38,087 nucleotides of DNA from Frankia torreyi. GTDB taxonomy: Bacteria > Actinomycetota > Actinomycetes > Frankiales > Frankiaceae. Under the pieces are notes generated by a model, which saw only the letters and a program-made list of their open reading frames with translations, did no database searches and was not told where the DNA came from. Location of the stretch: positions 83,944 to 122,030 of the forward strand of contig NZ_JYFN01000011.1 in assembly GCF_000948395.1 (NCBI RefSeq), in the 5' to 3' direction. The position numbers and the translations under genes are program-made. Positions 19,701-28,610 of this stretch are shown here, piece after piece. Numbering within the stretch: position 1 is the first letter of the stretch; each line of letters begins with the position of its first letter.

Positions 19701-20854
19701 CGCGCCGTGTTCGCCAGGCGGACCCGAAGCGCGCCGACGCGGTCCGCCGGCGCCCAGGCCTGCCTGTCCCGCCGGCCCCGCCCCGACCGACTCCCGGGCC
19801 CGGCCGACGCGATGGCAGCCGGGCCAGGGACCTCGGCGGGGACGACGACCTCGGCGGGGACGGTCATCGTCGCCATGGGCACGACGACGACCCGCAGCCC
19901 GGCGCGGGCGGCCCGCCAGCCGAGGTCGATGTCGTGACCGCCGTCGAGCTCGGGGTCGAAGCCGTCGAGCAGCCGCCAGGCGGCCGCCCGGACGAGCATG
20001 CCGGAGCAGGCCACGGTGAGCACGTCGCGCACCCCGTCGTGCTGGCCCCGGTCGATCTCGCCCGGCCGCACACCGGTGTGCCGGCGGCCCGCGCGGTCGA
20101 CGCTCACTCCCGCCTCCAGCAGGAGCGGCGCCGATGGCGACCCGGTCGGCGACGGCGCCGAGCGGCCGGCACGGAGTTTGGGACCGAGCACGGCGGCACC
20201 GGGGTCGAGGCGCGCGCAGGCCAGCAGGGTGCGCAGGGCGTCGGGGGCGGGTAGGGCGCCGTCGTCGAGCAGCCAGACGTAGCCGTCCCGCGGCGGCCCG
20301 CCGAGGCGGGCCAGGCCCGCAGCCACCGCCACTCCGAAGCGGGTGCCGGCGGCCAGGTGGACCACCGTCGACCGACCGGGGCGGGGTTGCTCCGGTCGGT
20401 CGGCTGCCCCGGCCGTCGACGGCGCGCCGGTCCCGTCACCAGAGATGAGCGCGGGATCCGCGTCCGTCTCGGCCGGGGATGCGCCGCGCGGCCGGGGGAG
20501 ACGGACGGCGGCCCACGGGGTGGCGTCAACCGGGCGAGCGGCGTCGGCCGGGCGAGCGGCGTCGACCGGAGGGGCAGCCGCGGCCGAAGGGGCCGCGGCG
20601 GCAGGAGCGACCGAGCGGGGGACGTCGGCACCGCCGCCGATGCGGACCTCGACGACCTGCAGGTCGAGGGCCTGATCGGGCGGCGGCGCCTGCGTGGACA
20701 CCGCCGACCGCAGGGCCTGCGCGGTGCCCGGCCGCCGGCCGTGCACGCAGACGACCACGACCCGCGACGTCACCGTCGACGGGCGCGGTCCGGGCGGAGC
20801 CGCGAGGGCGCGCGGCGCGGCCGGGCCGCCTGCACCCCGCCGGACGCCACCCAC
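16703..20854 (-). CDS. Giant membrane glycosyltransferase, GT2 domain plus multi-span region
   Basis: A 1,383-residue protein. The N-terminal part (about 30-350) is a GT2 fold: SRVVVVCVHGR strand, WLLDDGALPAPDAL near residue 195 in the place of the nucleotide-sugar DxD region, and GFDPELDGGHDIDLGWRAAR near residue 305. About ten membrane segments follow between roughly 510 and 920, then a long outer segment and a last membrane helix near 1275. The donor and acceptor sugars are unknown. Low-complexity inserts coded by 15- and 18-bp repeats interrupt it. The GTG at 20854 lies nine bases after whiB; the GTG at 20773 is a shorter alternative just before the GT2 fold. It is in an operon with whiB and DUF5719. 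Confidence 0.82.
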   Translation of the reverse strand: MGGVRRGAGGPAAPRALAAPPGPRPSTVTSRVVVVCVHGRRPGTAQALRSAVSTQAPPPDQALDLQVVEVRIGGGADVPRSVAPAAAAPSAAAAPPVDAARPADAARPVDATPWAAVRLPRPRGASPAETDADPALISGDGTGAPSTAGAADRPEQPRPGRSTVVHLAAGTRFGVAVAAGLARLGGPPRDGYVWLLDDGALPAPDALRTLLACARLDPGAAVLGPKLRAGRSAPSPTGSPSAPLLLEAGVSVDRAGRRHTGVRPGEIDRGQHDGVRDVLTVACSGMLVRAAAWRLLDGFDPELDGGHDIDLGWRAARAGLRVVVVPMATMTVPAEVVVPAEVPGPAAIASAGPGSRSGRGRRDRQAWAPADRVGALRVRLANTARPLLPGAAAAILVGALPRALGLLARGRLRAAATEIALPFAVLGRPRLLARMRRRAACTRAVSHHAIRTLFPARLRRRADARLAPGVGAGEIGAGEIGAGEVEVRRSGPAGGGVLAAAPSGRRSTRAAVLLTALLGVVGLVAMRGMPADVLGAGLPLPAGAHDLWTAVWSGRVGTAGAPLDGAGPPPPWTALLAAVASLLGGRPGAAGWLLLAAGPALAGLTAHRALARLGPRPAARFGLAAAYGASPAMTGAVAAGRGDTVGALILLPVVLAATDSALRGRAGPAGGRLRAVWMLAVCLVGFVACAPSTAPLVWIALPTAALLTARRRLLDVAAGLPATIIPLIPTLHAGGAGIRAEPAAALARFPQASVALVAGAGERPKAAVVGFLVACLACWLLGRWSGGGGAGRPGRVGWSLAALGLLAVLLTPRLAGDADQRVAGGEGWWVGPQYGLVLAGALIAAAGACRPVRGARRGRRTPRSGAAPGTGRLARIVALPVTALVLAGAAALAAGHLVAGQGWHASPTAWGRDSATPADQADPLDQVGGVGDAGGAVAGVTGAAAPWSGTGASAVARAVQAETRTAPAGSRLLVLYRSDRSGLIRYTLAAAGGPRFPAGQARPPRRAAAFLGDVVADLAVGGDQSAGWLPLLGVTAIAVPAVAAPADLVTRLDATPSLMRGRGRPGVLLWRPVVPDQTGPARASHLAATAGPPAFVMDSDLQPETAPRDPAPSGPSRRDGASSEPASSEPASSEPASSEPASSDPASPDPAPPDARTARGPASAGGATSPGMAIPLAIESPAIEPLPAAPTSARRLPSDGHVAALPGATRSPRRDLVLAVPAGTGWRAWLNGRPLRPFAAWGWAAGFRLPAEGGTVRLHRDDGRGPELALVQAAALGALLLLGIPVLLGIPVRLGIPAARRPRRTPDDTDASPTDGPSGREIGPQRGPRDGSAWARSSAAGADPGGPGGLPPPADGSCGRDVGRAARAGSGSAGGSGSVGEAP
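16964..17017. repeat. 18-bp coding repeat, three copies, in the last membrane helix of the GT2 protein
   Basis: Unit CGGGATACCCAGCNGTAC at 16964, 16982 and 17000, the third diverged at its end. On the coding strand it gives repeated LGIPV segments at the end of the C-terminal membrane helix. Confidence 0.85.
17403..17492. repeat. 15-bp coding repeat, six copies, in the GT2 protein
   Basis: Unit GCGGGCTCGGACGAC begins at 17403, 17418, 17433, 17448, 17463 and 17478; the first two copies are diverged and the rest are identical. It encodes SSEPA pentapeptides in the outer, proline/serine-rich linker. Confidence 0.92.
19403..19447. repeat. 15-bp coding repeat, three copies, in the GT2 protein
   Basis: Unit CTCGCCGGCCCCGAT at 19403, 19418 and 19433. 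It encodes GAGEI pentapeptides between the GT2 domain and the first membrane segment. Confidence 0.9.
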
Positions 20855-20863
20855 CGCCCGGGT

Positions 20864-21508
20864 TCAGACCGCTCGGCGCCGTTGTTTGCGTCGCTCCCGT
20901 TCGGACATGCCGCCCCAGATCCCGAACCGTTCGTCGTTCTCCAGGGCGTACTCGAGGCACTCGGCCCGGACCTCGCAGCCCGAACAGATGCGCTTGGCCT
21001 CCCGGGTCGAGCCACCCTTCTCGGGGAAGAACGCCTCGGGATCGGTTTGCGCGCACAGAGCGCGCTCCTGCCACTCCATCGCCTCGCCGAGCAGGTCACC
21101 CAGCCCCAGATCGATCACTGGGGCGAGGGTGTCCGGCAGGTCGCCGGTGGGGTCGTCGGCGGCCTCGACGGCCAGCTCGTCGACGGCCAGCTCGTCGACG
21201 TCGGGATCGTCGACGGCCGGGTCGTCGTCGGCGTCGACCTCATCGCCCGCGCGCACGATGACGTCGACGTCCGCCCCGGCCCCCGGGCCGAGGGCGAACG
21301 GGGTGGCACCGGTGCCGAGGTCGGGCGAGCCCGACCGGGCCGGTGGGACGCCGGCCGCGGCCAGCGCCGGCCGCAGGCACGGCTCAGGTGTGGCCTGGGT
21401 GGGCCGTTCGGCAAGCACCCGCTCGGAGTGGTCACCGAACGGGTCATGCTCAGCGGGACGCTCGACGTCCGCGAGGACGGTGTGGACGCCCGCGTCGGTG
21501 TGCTCCAT
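20864..21508 (-). CDS. whiB: WhiB-family iron-sulfur transcriptional regulator with long acidic N-terminus
   Basis: A Wbl protein expected to bind a [4Fe-4S] cluster and sigma factor and to control development or division. Its position matches whiB of Streptomyces and whiB2 of mycobacteria. The cluster cysteines are C152, C175, C178 and C184; the turn GIWGG is at 196-200 and the basic tail RERRKQRRR follows. The protein is 214 residues, against roughly 85-130 for most family members. The extra N-terminus is acidic and includes DELAV repeats. The ATG at 21508 has a GGAGGAG site, which supports the long form; an internal ATG at 21079 just before the core has only a weak GAGG. It leads an operon with the GT2 and DUF5719 genes. 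Confidence 0.92.
   Translation of the reverse strand: MEHTDAGVHTVLADVERPAEHDPFGDHSERVLAERPTQATPEPCLRPALAAAGVPPARSGSPDLGTGATPFALGPGAGADVDVIVRAGDEVDADDDPAVDDPDVDELAVDELAVEAADDPTGDLPDTLAPVIDLGLGDLLGEAMEWQERALCAQTDPEAFFPEKGGSTREAKRICSGCEVRAECLEYALENDERFGIWGGMSERERRKQRRRAV
21165..21224. repeat. 15-bp coding repeat in the WhiB extension
   Basis: Two identical copies of TCGACGGCCAGCTCG at 21165 and 21180 and two diverged copies at 21195 and 21210. They encode DELAV and related acidic pentapeptides. Confidence 0.85.
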
Positions 21509-21641
21509 GGGGACTCCTCCAGACCCGTCGCGGTGCGGTCGGCCACCCCCTGGGCGCCGGCGCGCAGGTGACTGGTTCCACACCGGTCAGGCGACGCACT
21601 ACCGCACGAACCCCGCCAGCGAGGGGAATGACACGCCGGTA

Positions 21642-21670
21642 ATTACACGCTTCCGAGTCGGTCGCGTCAA
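21642..21670 (-). promoter_or_regulatory. Sigma-A-type promoter for the whiB operon
   Basis: On the minus strand TTGACG (21670-21665) is followed by exactly 17 bases and TGTAAT (21647-21642). Five of six bases match consensus in each box. Transcription would start near 21635, leaving a leader of about 127 bases before the whiB ATG. Confidence 0.72.
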
Positions 21671-21957
21671 CCCCACCGGCGCAACATCTTCTACAACCAG
21701 CGATGAGAACATAGCTCACAGTCACTGCACACCATCGCCGAGGGTCCAGGCGGCCTTCCGATCAGTAACTGTGTGCAATCGGTCCGACGGCGATGACCGC
21801 ATTATGCCGCCCGAAGCTAACGGACATAAAGGGCCTAAACGGGCAGTGACGCAATCAGACAAGCGTCTTAAACCTATAACGGCCAGGCATCACCTCCGGC
21901 CAAGCCGACCCTCGCGACTACTTAGAGTAGTTTCTGATGGCGCCGACTTGGCGGGTG
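21671..21957. other. AT-richer intergenic region upstream of whiB and downstream of fbiC
   Basis: About 290 bases with noticeably lower GC than the genes around it. A 13-base dyad CTACT-TAG-AGTAG lies at 21918-21930, just past the fbiC stop, and may help end fbiC transcription. The rest probably holds further control sites for whiB. No small gene or RNA was recognised. Confidence 0.45.
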
Positions 21958-24684
21958 TCAGGACACCACCGGCAGCATGGTCCGGACGGGGCCGCCCCGG
22001 GCAGCGTGAAAGCGCTCGTCCGGCACCCGCCCATACGTCGTGGTCCGTTGCCGAGCGGGACGACCCGCCCCGGCGGCCACCTCCTCCAGCTCAGCCACGG
22101 ATCGCCGCGAGCCGTGTTGGGAGCCGGCCATCCGGCTGATCGTCTCCTCCATCAACGTCCCGCCGATGTCGTTCACCCCGCCGACGAGCACCGAGCGGCA
22201 GCCGTCGACGCCGAGCTTCACCCAGGAGCACTGGATGTTGTCGATCGAGCCGTTCAGCAGGATGCGCGCCATCGCGTGCACCGCCCGGTTCTCCTGCACC
22301 GTGGGGCCCGGCCGGGCCACGCCGGCCAGGTAGATCGGCGAGCTGTGGTGAACGAACGGCAGCGCGACGAACTCGGTGAAGCCCCCGGTGGAGTCCTGGA
22401 TGCGGCGCAGCAGCCGCAGATGCGCGACCCAGTGCGCCGGGGTGTCCACGTGGCCGTACATCATCGTGGCCGTCGAGCGCAGACCCACCCGGTGCGCGGT
22501 GCTGACCACCTCGACCCAGCTCGCCGTGGGCAGCTTGCCCTTGGTCAGCACCCAGCGGACCTCGTCGTCGAGGATCTCCGCCGCCGTGCCCGGGATCGAG
22601 TCGACGCCGGCCTCCCGCGCCGCCACCAGCCAGTCCTCGACGGACATCCCCGTCCGGGTGACCCCGTTGAGGACCTCCATCGGGGAGTACGCGTGCAGGT
22701 GCAGCCCCGGGGCCGCCCGCTTGATCTCGCGGGCGAGCTCGAAGTAGGCCGTGCCGGGCAGGTCCGGGTGGATGCCGCCCTGCACGCAGACCTCGGTGGC
22801 GCCGACCGACCACGCCTCTGCGGCCCGGCTGCCCACCTCCGACAGCGACAGCGTGTACGCGTCGGCGTCCCCGCGGCGCTGCGCGAACGCGCAGAACCGG
22901 CAGCCGGTGTAGCAGACGTTCGTGAAGTTGATGTTGCGGTTGACGATGTAGGTGATGTCGTCGCCCACCGCGTCGCGGCGCAGCCCGTCCGCAAGCGAGC
23001 AGAGTTCCTCCAGCGCCGCCCCCTCGGCCCCGAACAGGGTCAGGGCCTCGGCGTCGGTGATCCCGGCCGGGTCGGTGCCGGCACGGCGCAACGCGGCCCG
23101 CACCTCCGGGTCGATCCGCTCCGGCGCGCCGGCACCGGCGGCACCGGCGGCACCGAGACCGGCGGCGGCCCGGGCCGCGACGGCGCGGCTGCCGGTGCCC
23201 ACGACGCCGTCGACCCCCGTGCCGGCCGCGCTGACCTCCGCCCGCAGCGACTCCCAGTCGCCGTAGACGGTGTCGAAGTCAGCCCGGGTGGCGCTGTGGC
23301 GTCCGACGGTGTCGACCGCGGTGTGCAGGTCGACGCGGCCGGTGTCACCGAGACCGCCGTCGGGCTCCTGCCAGGGCCGCCCGACGGGTCGGGCGCCCCC
23401 GGCGAGCAGCCCGTCCGGGCCGGCCAGCGCGCGCACATGCCCGGCGACACGCGGGTCGATCCACGGCTCGTCCAGGTGCGACGGGTACACCGTGAGTCGG
23501 GGGCGCAGCGAGAAGCCGGCCCGGGCCGTCACCTCGCGCAGCACGTCCAGGTCCGGCCAGGGACGCTCGGGGTTGACATGATCCGGGGTGACGGGCGAGA
23601 CGCCGCCCCAGTCGTCGATGCCGGCGGCCAGCAGCAGGGCGCACTCGGCCGTGTCGACGAGGTTCGGCGGGGCCTGCACCCGCATCGTCGGGCCGAGCAC
23701 GATCCGGGTCACGGCGACGGCCGCGGCCAGCTCCTCGGCGCCGACGTCGGGCGCGGAGCGCATCGCGGTGTCGTCCTTGGCCCGGAAGTTCTGGACGATC
23801 ACCTCCTGGATGGAGCCGTACCGGCGGGCCAGCCCGCGCAGTTCGAAGATCGTCTCGGCGCGCTCGGCCCGGGTCTCGCCGATGCCGAGCAGCAGGCCGG
23901 TGGTGAAGGGGATCGACAGCCGGCCGGCGTCGGTGAGCACCCGCAGCCGGACCGCCGGCTCCTTGTCGGGCGAGCCGAAGTGCGCGCCGCCCGGCTCCGA
24001 CCACAGCCGCGTCGCCGTCGTCTCCAGCATCATCCCCATCGACGGGGCGACGGGCTTGAGGCGGGCGAGCTCGGCCCAGCTCAGCACGCCCGGGTTCAGG
24101 TGCGGCAGCAGGCCGGTCTCCTCCAGCACAGCGATCGCGACGGCGCGCAGGTAGCCCAGCGTCGAGTCGTAGCCGTGGGCGTCGAGCCACTCCCGGGCCG
24201 CGGGCCAGCGGTCCTCCGGCCGGTCGCCCAGGGTGAACAGCGCCTCGGCGCAGCCGGCCGCCGCGCCCGCCCGGGCGATGTCGAGCACCTCGTCGACGGT
24301 GAGGTAGGGCGCGGGCAGCCGGTGCGGCACGGTGGCGAACGTGCAGTAGTGGCAGCGGTCCCGGCACAGCCGGGTCAGCGGGATGAACACCTTCGGCGAG
24401 TACGTGACGACGCCCGGGCGGCCGAGGGAGGCCAGGCCCGCGTCGCGCACCCGGCCCGCCGACGCGCACAGATCGGCGAGATCCTCGCCGCGGGCGGCCA
24501 GCAGCACCGCCGCCTCGACGGCGTCGAGGGTGGCGCCGTCACGGGCCCGGCGCAGCGCTCGGCGCATCGCCGACGCGGACGGCACGGCGTCGGCGCTCGG
24601 CGACGGCTGGGGCAGGCCCGGGTCGTGGCCGGGCTCGGCCGCCTGGCCGCCCACGCCGTCGGGAGTCGCCGCCGTACTGGTCAT
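21958..24684 (-). CDS. fbiC: Bifunctional 7,8-didemethyl-8-hydroxy-5-deazariboflavin (FO) synthase
   Basis: Makes the FO chromophore of coenzyme F420 from tyrosine and a ribityl-uracil precursor. The 908-residue protein fuses two radical-SAM halves. The CofG half has its cluster motif at C107, C111 and C114 (CRDRCHYC); the CofH half has C591, C595 and C598 (CYTGCRFC). The linker between them contains a glycine/alanine run. Both halves carry their expected later motifs, for example [11 protein letters not shown] in the first and [12 protein letters not shown] in the second. The ATG at 24684 has GAGG at a suitable distance; the open frame upstream is low-complexity. It is on the strand opposite fbiA-fbiB. 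Confidence 0.96.
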   Translation of the reverse strand: MTSTAATPDGVGGQAAEPGHDPGLPQPSPSADAVPSASAMRRALRRARDGATLDAVEAAVLLAARGEDLADLCASAGRVRDAGLASLGRPGVVTYSPKVFIPLTRLCRDRCHYCTFATVPHRLPAPYLTVDEVLDIARAGAAAGCAEALFTLGDRPEDRWPAAREWLDAHGYDSTLGYLRAVAIAVLEETGLLPHLNPGVLSWAELARLKPVAPSMGMMLETTATRLWSEPGGAHFGSPDKEPAVRLRVLTDAGRLSIPFTTGLLLGIGETRAERAETIFELRGLARRYGSIQEVIVQNFRAKDDTAMRSAPDVGAEELAAAVAVTRIVLGPTMRVQAPPNLVDTAECALLLAAGIDDWGGVSPVTPDHVNPERPWPDLDVLREVTARAGFSLRPRLTVYPSHLDEPWIDPRVAGHVRALAGPDGLLAGGARPVGRPWQEPDGGLGDTGRVDLHTAVDTVGRHSATRADFDTVYGDWESLRAEVSAAGTGVDGVVGTGSRAVAARAAAGLGAAGAAGAGAPERIDPEVRAALRRAGTDPAGITDAEALTLFGAEGAALEELCSLADGLRRDAVGDDITYIVNRNINFTNVCYTGCRFCAFAQRRGDADAYTLSLSEVGSRAAEAWSVGATEVCVQGGIHPDLPGTAYFELAREIKRAAPGLHLHAYSPMEVLNGVTRTGMSVEDWLVAAREAGVDSIPGTAAEILDDEVRWVLTKGKLPTASWVEVVSTAHRVGLRSTATMMYGHVDTPAHWVAHLRLLRRIQDSTGGFTEFVALPFVHHSSPIYLAGVARPGPTVQENRAVHAMARILLNGSIDNIQCSWVKLGVDGCRSVLVGGVNDIGGTLMEETISRMAGSQHGSRRSVAELEEVAAGAGRPARQRTTTYGRVPDERFHAARGGPVRTMLPVVS

Positions 24685-24945
24685 GAGTACCTCAGGTTCT
24701 CCAGTGGCGCCGGGTCGGCCGCCGCCCGGCGGGTCGACGGGCCCGGCCCGTCGCCACCGGTGTCGAAGGGACACGGGGTTGCGGACAGAAGCAGAAGCGA
24801 CGACACCACAGCGGAGCCGGAACCTGGGGCATCCCGGGGAGGGCGTCGCCGGGGGTCGGGTGCGGGCCGGGGACGAACCCCGGGACGCCGGCAGCGGGGG
24901 ACGCCGGCGGCCCGGGGCGCCCGGACGGATCAGCGCCCGTCTGGA
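24685..24945. other. Gap between fbiC and the 98-residue orphan gene
   Basis: About 260 GC-rich bases with no recognised gene. No strong paired promoter hexamers were found, so fbiC may be read from a promoter upstream of the orphan gene. Confidence 0.35.
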
Positions 24946-25242
24946 TCAGGGAGTGGCGCGGCCGGCGGCGCGCCATCCGGTGCCGGGCCGGCGCAACCGG
25001 TCGAGCGTGCCGATCAGCATGTTGGTCCGGCTGCGGGCGGCGAGGACGTCCGTCTCGGCCTGGGCGCGGCGGTGCGGCTGGTCGGCCTCGCCGTGGGCGG
25101 GGGACGCGGCGGCCATCGCCGCGGACCGCCGCATCTGCGCCCGGCGGGCGGCGACGACCTGGGGGGCCCGCGCCCCCGCAAGCGCGCGGTTGAGGGAGGC
25201 GGACAGGGCTTCGAGGCTCTTGGTGGTCCTGATGTCGGACAT
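24946..25242 (-). CDS. Hypothetical protein, 98 residues
   Basis: I do not recognise this protein. The ATG at 25242 has a strong GGAAGGA site, which supports translation. The sequence begins MSDIRTTKSLEALSASLNRA, is rich in alanine and arginine, has no cysteine and no membrane segment, and is probably largely helical and cytoplasmic. It lies upstream of fbiC on the same strand and diverges from tetR, so it may be the first gene of the fbiC transcript. Confidence 0.68.
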   Translation of the reverse strand: MSDIRTTKSLEALSASLNRALAGARAPQVVAARRAQMRRSAAMAAASPAHGEADQPHRRAQAETDVLAARSRTNMLIGTLDRLRRPGTGWRAAGRATP

Positions 25243-25475
25243 GACGGTCCTTCCAGCGACGTGGAGAGCTCACGTTCACTCTCACAGCTCTCTCTAACCG
25301 GAATCAAGAGAAACCGGGTGAGCGACGACACATCCCGGCCGGCACCCTGGCGAAGACGGCGGGATGACGATCCGGTCATCCCCGGACGACCGCCCGGTTA
25401 TCCGCGAACCCCTCCACGGCAGGCCCCTGACCTGCCCGGATGCCACCGGATTCGCAAGGGCGGGTTACTGGCACC

Positions 25476-25498
25476 CACATTCATGTGAGGTGCGTCAC
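25476..25498. promoter_or_regulatory. Overlapping dyads, possible TetR operator
   Basis: CACAT-TC-ATGTG at 25476-25487 is a perfect dyad. GTGA-GGTGCG-TCAC at 25485-25498 overlaps it. A regulator site in a divergent region next to a tetR gene is plausible. The distance of about 100 bases from the tetR -10 box argues against direct self-repression there. Confidence 0.3.
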
Positions 25499-25597
25499 TC
25501 ATCAGATGTCGACGTTTGCTCCGGGCGACGTCTGGGTATCGCAGCCGGGCGCCGTGTGCTTCCATACGAATCACTCCTCCCCAGGCGCCGGAGTCGT

Positions 25598-25603
25598 TAC
25601 GCT
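25598..25603 (+). promoter_or_regulatory. Likely -10 box of a leaderless tetR transcript
   Basis: TACGCT fits the actinobacterial TANNNT -10 pattern and ends six bases before the GTG at 25610. No ribosome site lies in the right window. Together these point to transcription starting at or near the start codon. Confidence 0.5.
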
Positions 25604-25609
25604 GATCAG

Positions 25610-26218
25610 GTGCCACGAAACCGCCAGGAGGTTCCCCGCGAAGAACGGATCGACGCGCTGCTCGCCGTCGCCGAGGAACAGTTCCTGGCCCGCGGTTTCG
25701 CCGGGACGTCCATCGCGGAGATCGCCCGTTCCGCCGGGATCGAGCCCGGGTCCGTCTACTGGTACTTCCGGTCGAAGGACCACGCGTTCGCAGCGGTGCT
25801 CAACCGCCTGCTCGACGTCGAGGTGGAACGGATCGCGGGCCTGCCCGGAGACCCGGCGGACAAGCTCTTCCTCGCCCTCGACTCGGTGGAACGCCGGCGC
25901 ACGCTGCATCCGTGCGTCGCCGAGCGTGCCCCGCACGCCGAGCCGGTGATGGAGTACCACGAGCGGCTGCACGCCTGGCTGCACGGCCTCGCCTTGGCCG
26001 CGGTGCACGACTACGTGCCCGAGGCCGACCGGGCGTTGGCCGCGGACGCGGTCGTCGCCACGATCGAGGGCGGCCTGGCCAACCCGGCGCCCAGCCGGCC
26101 GACCAGCCATCTCGTGCACTTCCTGCTGGCCTCGTTCTGCCGGGACACCTCGCTACCCGCCCGGCCGGAGTTCAACGGCTGGGTCGCGCCGCTGTTCGCC
26201 CGCCCCCGGCTCGGCTGA
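25610..26218 (+). CDS. TetR-family transcriptional regulator
   Basis: A 202-residue regulator. The DNA-binding domain occupies about residues 11-57: EERIDALLAVAEEQF, GFAGTSIAEIARSAGIEPGS and VYWYFRSKDHAF, a textbook TetR helix-turn-helix. The C-terminal ligand domain is not assignable. The GTG at 25610 is chosen because it begins the usual short arm before helix one; the frame is open much further upstream. It lies 57 bases before fbiA on the same strand, so it may be co-transcribed with the F420 genes, but its ligand and targets are unknown. Confidence 0.87.
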   Translation: MPRNRQEVPREERIDALLAVAEEQFLARGFAGTSIAEIARSAGIEPGSVYWYFRSKDHAFAAVLNRLLDVEVERIAGLPGDPADKLFLALDSVERRRTLHPCVAERAPHAEPVMEYHERLHAWLHGLALAAVHDYVPEADRALAADAVVATIEGGLANPAPSRPTSHLVHFLLASFCRDTSLPARPEFNGWVAPLFARPRLG

Positions 26219-26261
26219 CGCGCCCCGACCGGCCGGTGACCCACCCGGCGGGCGTCGGTGC

Positions 26262-26267
26262 CAGGAT
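26262..26267 (+). promoter_or_regulatory. AGGAT element upstream of fbiA
   Basis: CAGGAT stands eight bases before the GTG start of fbiA. It could serve as a ribosome site (AGGA) or as the -10 box of a leaderless transcript. The same element at the same spacing precedes the DUF3105 gene. Confidence 0.35.
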
Positions 26268-26275
26268 CGCTTGAT

Positions 26276-27262
26276 GTGAGAGTGACAGCCCTGGCCGGCG
26301 GGATCGGCGGCGCCCGCTTCCTGCGCGGCGTGCTCGCGGCGCTGCCCGACGCCGACGTGACGGTGATCGGCAACACCGGCGACGACATCACCCTGCACGG
26401 CCTGCGCATCTGCCCCGACCTCGACACGGTGATGTACACCCTTGGCGGCGGGATCTCCGCCGAACGGGGGTGGGGCCGCGAGGACGAGTCGTTCGTCGTG
26501 GCCGAGGAGCTCGCCGCCTACGGGGTCGGACCGGCCTGGTTCGGGCTCGGCGACCGCGACCTCGCCACCCACCTGGTGCGCACCGAGATGCTCGACGCCG
26601 GCTACCCGCTGTCGGACGTGGTGCGGGCGCTGTGTGAACGCTGGAAGCCCGGGGTGCGACTGCTGCCGATGACAGACGACCGGGTGGAGACCCACGTGGT
26701 CATCGCCGACGAGGACGGCCAGCGTGCCGTGCACTTCCAGGAATGGTGGCTGCGGCTGCGCGCCGCCGTGCCGGCCCAGGCGATCGTGCCGCTGCGGGCG
26801 GAGACCGCGAAGCCGGCGCCGGGGGTGCTCGACGCCATCGGTGAGGCCGATGTCGTGCTGCTCCCGCCCTCGAATCCGGTCGTCTCGATCGGCACGATCC
26901 TCGCCGTGCCGGGCATCCGGGACGCCGTGCGGGAGACTGCGGCGCCGGTCGTCGGGGTCTCGCCGATCATCGGCGGGGCGGCGGTGCGCGGGATGGCCGA
27001 CGCCTGCCTGACCGCCATTGGCGTGGAGACGTCCGCGCAGGCCGTGGGGGTGCACTACGGGGGTCGCGGGCGGGCGGCGGCGCCACCCGAGGCGGCCGGC
27101 GCCGGGTCGCCGGCGGGACTGCTCGACGGCTGGCTGGTCGACACGGTCGACGCCGGCGCGGTCGTACCCGGGGCGACCGTGCTCCCCCGGCCCCTGCTGA
27201 TGACCGACCTGGCGGCGACGGTGGCCATCGTCCGGGCGGCGCTGGAGGTCGCCGGTGTCTGA
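26276..27262 (+). CDS. fbiA: 2-phospho-L-lactate/phosphoenolpyruvyl transferase of F420 synthesis
   Basis: FbiA/CofD joins an activated guanylyl-lactate or enolpyruvyl unit to FO, giving (dehydro)F420-0. The 328-residue protein begins with [18 protein letters not shown], the glycine-rich loop characteristic of the family, followed by GNTGDD and [12 protein letters not shown]-like segments. The motif [13 protein letters not shown] lies in the C-terminal part. The GTG at 26276 is preferred because it begins directly at the conserved first strand. The stop overlaps the fbiB start by eight bases, so the two are coupled. Confidence 0.95.
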   Translation: MRVTALAGGIGGARFLRGVLAALPDADVTVIGNTGDDITLHGLRICPDLDTVMYTLGGGISAERGWGREDESFVVAEELAAYGVGPAWFGLGDRDLATHLVRTEMLDAGYPLSDVVRALCERWKPGVRLLPMTDDRVETHVVIADEDGQRAVHFQEWWLRLRAAVPAQAIVPLRAETAKPAPGVLDAIGEADVVLLPPSNPVVSIGTILAVPGIRDAVRETAAPVVGVSPIIGGAAVRGMADACLTAIGVETSAQAVGVHYGGRGRAAAPPEAAGAGSPAGLLDGWLVDTVDAGAVVPGATVLPRPLLMTDLAATVAIVRAALEVAGV

Positions 27263-28610
27263 GCAGCAGCGGTCCGGGGGACCCGCGGGGGTGCCGCCGA
27301 GCGGGACGCTGACGGTGTTCGGGCTGACCGGGATCGGGGAGATCCGGCCGGGTGACGATCTCGCCGCCGCCGTGGCCACGGCGGCGGCCGCGACCGGCCG
27401 GCCGCTCGCCGACGGCGACGTCCTCGTCGTCACCTCGAAGATCGTGTCCAAGGCCGAGGGACGGCTGATCACCGTTGCCGGTGATCGGGAAGCCGCCCGC
27501 CAGTCCGCGATCGACGGCGAGTCGGTCCGCGAGGTCGCCCGCCGCGGGCCGACCCGGATCGTCGAGACGCATCACGGCTTCGTCCTGGCGAGTGCCGGGG
27601 TCGACGCGTCGAACATCGCCAAGGACTCCCTCGCCCTGCTCCCGGTGGATCCGGACGCCAGCGCCGCCCGGCTGCGGGCCGGCGTCGCGGCGCTGCTCGG
27701 CGTGGACGTGGCGGTCGTCATCACCGACACCGCGGGGCGGCCGTGGCGGCGCGGCCTGACCGACATGGCCATCGGTGTCGCGGGCATGGCCGCGCTGCGC
27801 AGCCACATCGGCGACATCGACGGCTACGGCAACGAGCTGGGCATGACCGAGGTCGCCGAGGCCGACGAGTTGGCGGCTGCGGCCGACCTGGTCAAGGGCA
27901 AGCTCGGCGCCACCCCGGTGGCGGTCGTGCGCGGGTACGGCCGGCTGCCCGACGACGGGACGGGGGCGCGCTCGCTGCTGCGGCCGAGCGGCGAGGACAT
28001 GTTCCGCCTCGGCTCGCTGGAGGCGCGGCGGGCGGCGCTGAGCGAGCGGCGCACCGTGCGGGAGTTCACCGCCGACCCGGTCGACCCGGCCGCGGTCGAA
28101 CGGGCGGTCGCGGCGGCACTGACCGCCCCGGCCCCGCATCACACCACCCCGTGGCGTTTCGTGCTGGTCACCGAGCGGCGCGCCGAGCTGCTCGCCGCGA
28201 TGGCCACCGCCTGGGCCGAGGACCTGCGCCGCGACGGGTTCGACGAGGCCGCGGTGGACCGGCGGCTGCGGCGCGGGGACGTGCTGCGCCGCGCCCCGCT
28301 GCTCATCGTTCCGATCATGGTTCTGGACGGGGCACACCCCTACCCCGACGCCCGCCGGGCGGCGGCCGAGGAACGGATGTTCACCGTCGCCGTCGGTGCC
28401 GGGGTGCAGAACCTGCTGGTGGCGCTGGCCACCGAGGGTCTCGGCTCCTGCTGGGTCTCCTCGACGCTGTTCTGCGCCGAGGTGGTCGGCACGGTGCTCG
28501 ACCTGCCGGCCGGCTGGGTGCCGATGGGCGCGGTGGGCGTCGGGCACGCCGCCGCGCCCGCCACCCCGCGCCCGCCCCGCGATCCGGAGCCGTTCCTCCT
28601 GCGCCGGTGA
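27255..28610 (+). CDS. fbiB: Bifunctional F420-0 gamma-glutamyl ligase and FMN reductase
   Basis: Adds the glutamate tail to F420-0 and reduces dehydro-F420-0. The 451-residue protein has a CofE ligase domain (about 15-245) with [30 protein letters not shown] and GRPWRRG motifs, and a C-terminal nitroreductase-type FMN domain (about 255-451) beginning [14 protein letters not shown] and including [10 protein letters not shown] and GLGSCWVSS. The GTG at 27255 has GGAGG upstream, inside fbiA. This two-domain fusion is typical of actinobacteria. Confidence 0.95.
   Translation: MSEQQRSGGPAGVPPSGTLTVFGLTGIGEIRPGDDLAAAVATAAAATGRPLADGDVLVVTSKIVSKAEGRLITVAGDREAARQSAIDGESVREVARRGPTRIVETHHGFVLASAGVDASNIAKDSLALLPVDPDASAARLRAGVAALLGVDVAVVITDTAGRPWRRGLTDMAIGVAGMAALRSHIGDIDGYGNELGMTEVAEADELAAAADLVKGKLGATPVAVVRGYGRLPDDGTGARSLLRPSGEDMFRLGSLEARRAALSERRTVREFTADPVDPAAVERAVAAALTAPAPHHTTPWRFVLVTERRAELLAAMATAWAEDLRRDGFDEAAVDRRLRRGDVLRRAPLLIVPIMVLDGAHPYPDARRAAAEERMFTVAVGAGVQNLLVALATEGLGSCWVSSTLFCAEVVGTVLDLPAGWVPMGAVGVGHAAAPATPRPPRDPEPFLLRR

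Larger units (their letters stand above)
25243..25609. other. Divergent control region between the orphan gene and tetR
   Basis: About 370 bases that separate the two F420 transcription units. It contains the dyads at 25476-25498 and the tetR -10 box listed separately. No gene was recognised. Confidence 0.5.

Noticed and set aside
21720-21850. BldD-like half sites (AGTGAC, GTCACT) upstream of whiB
   Set aside because: The halves are more than 100 bases apart and not arranged as a known BldD site; single half sites are common by chance.
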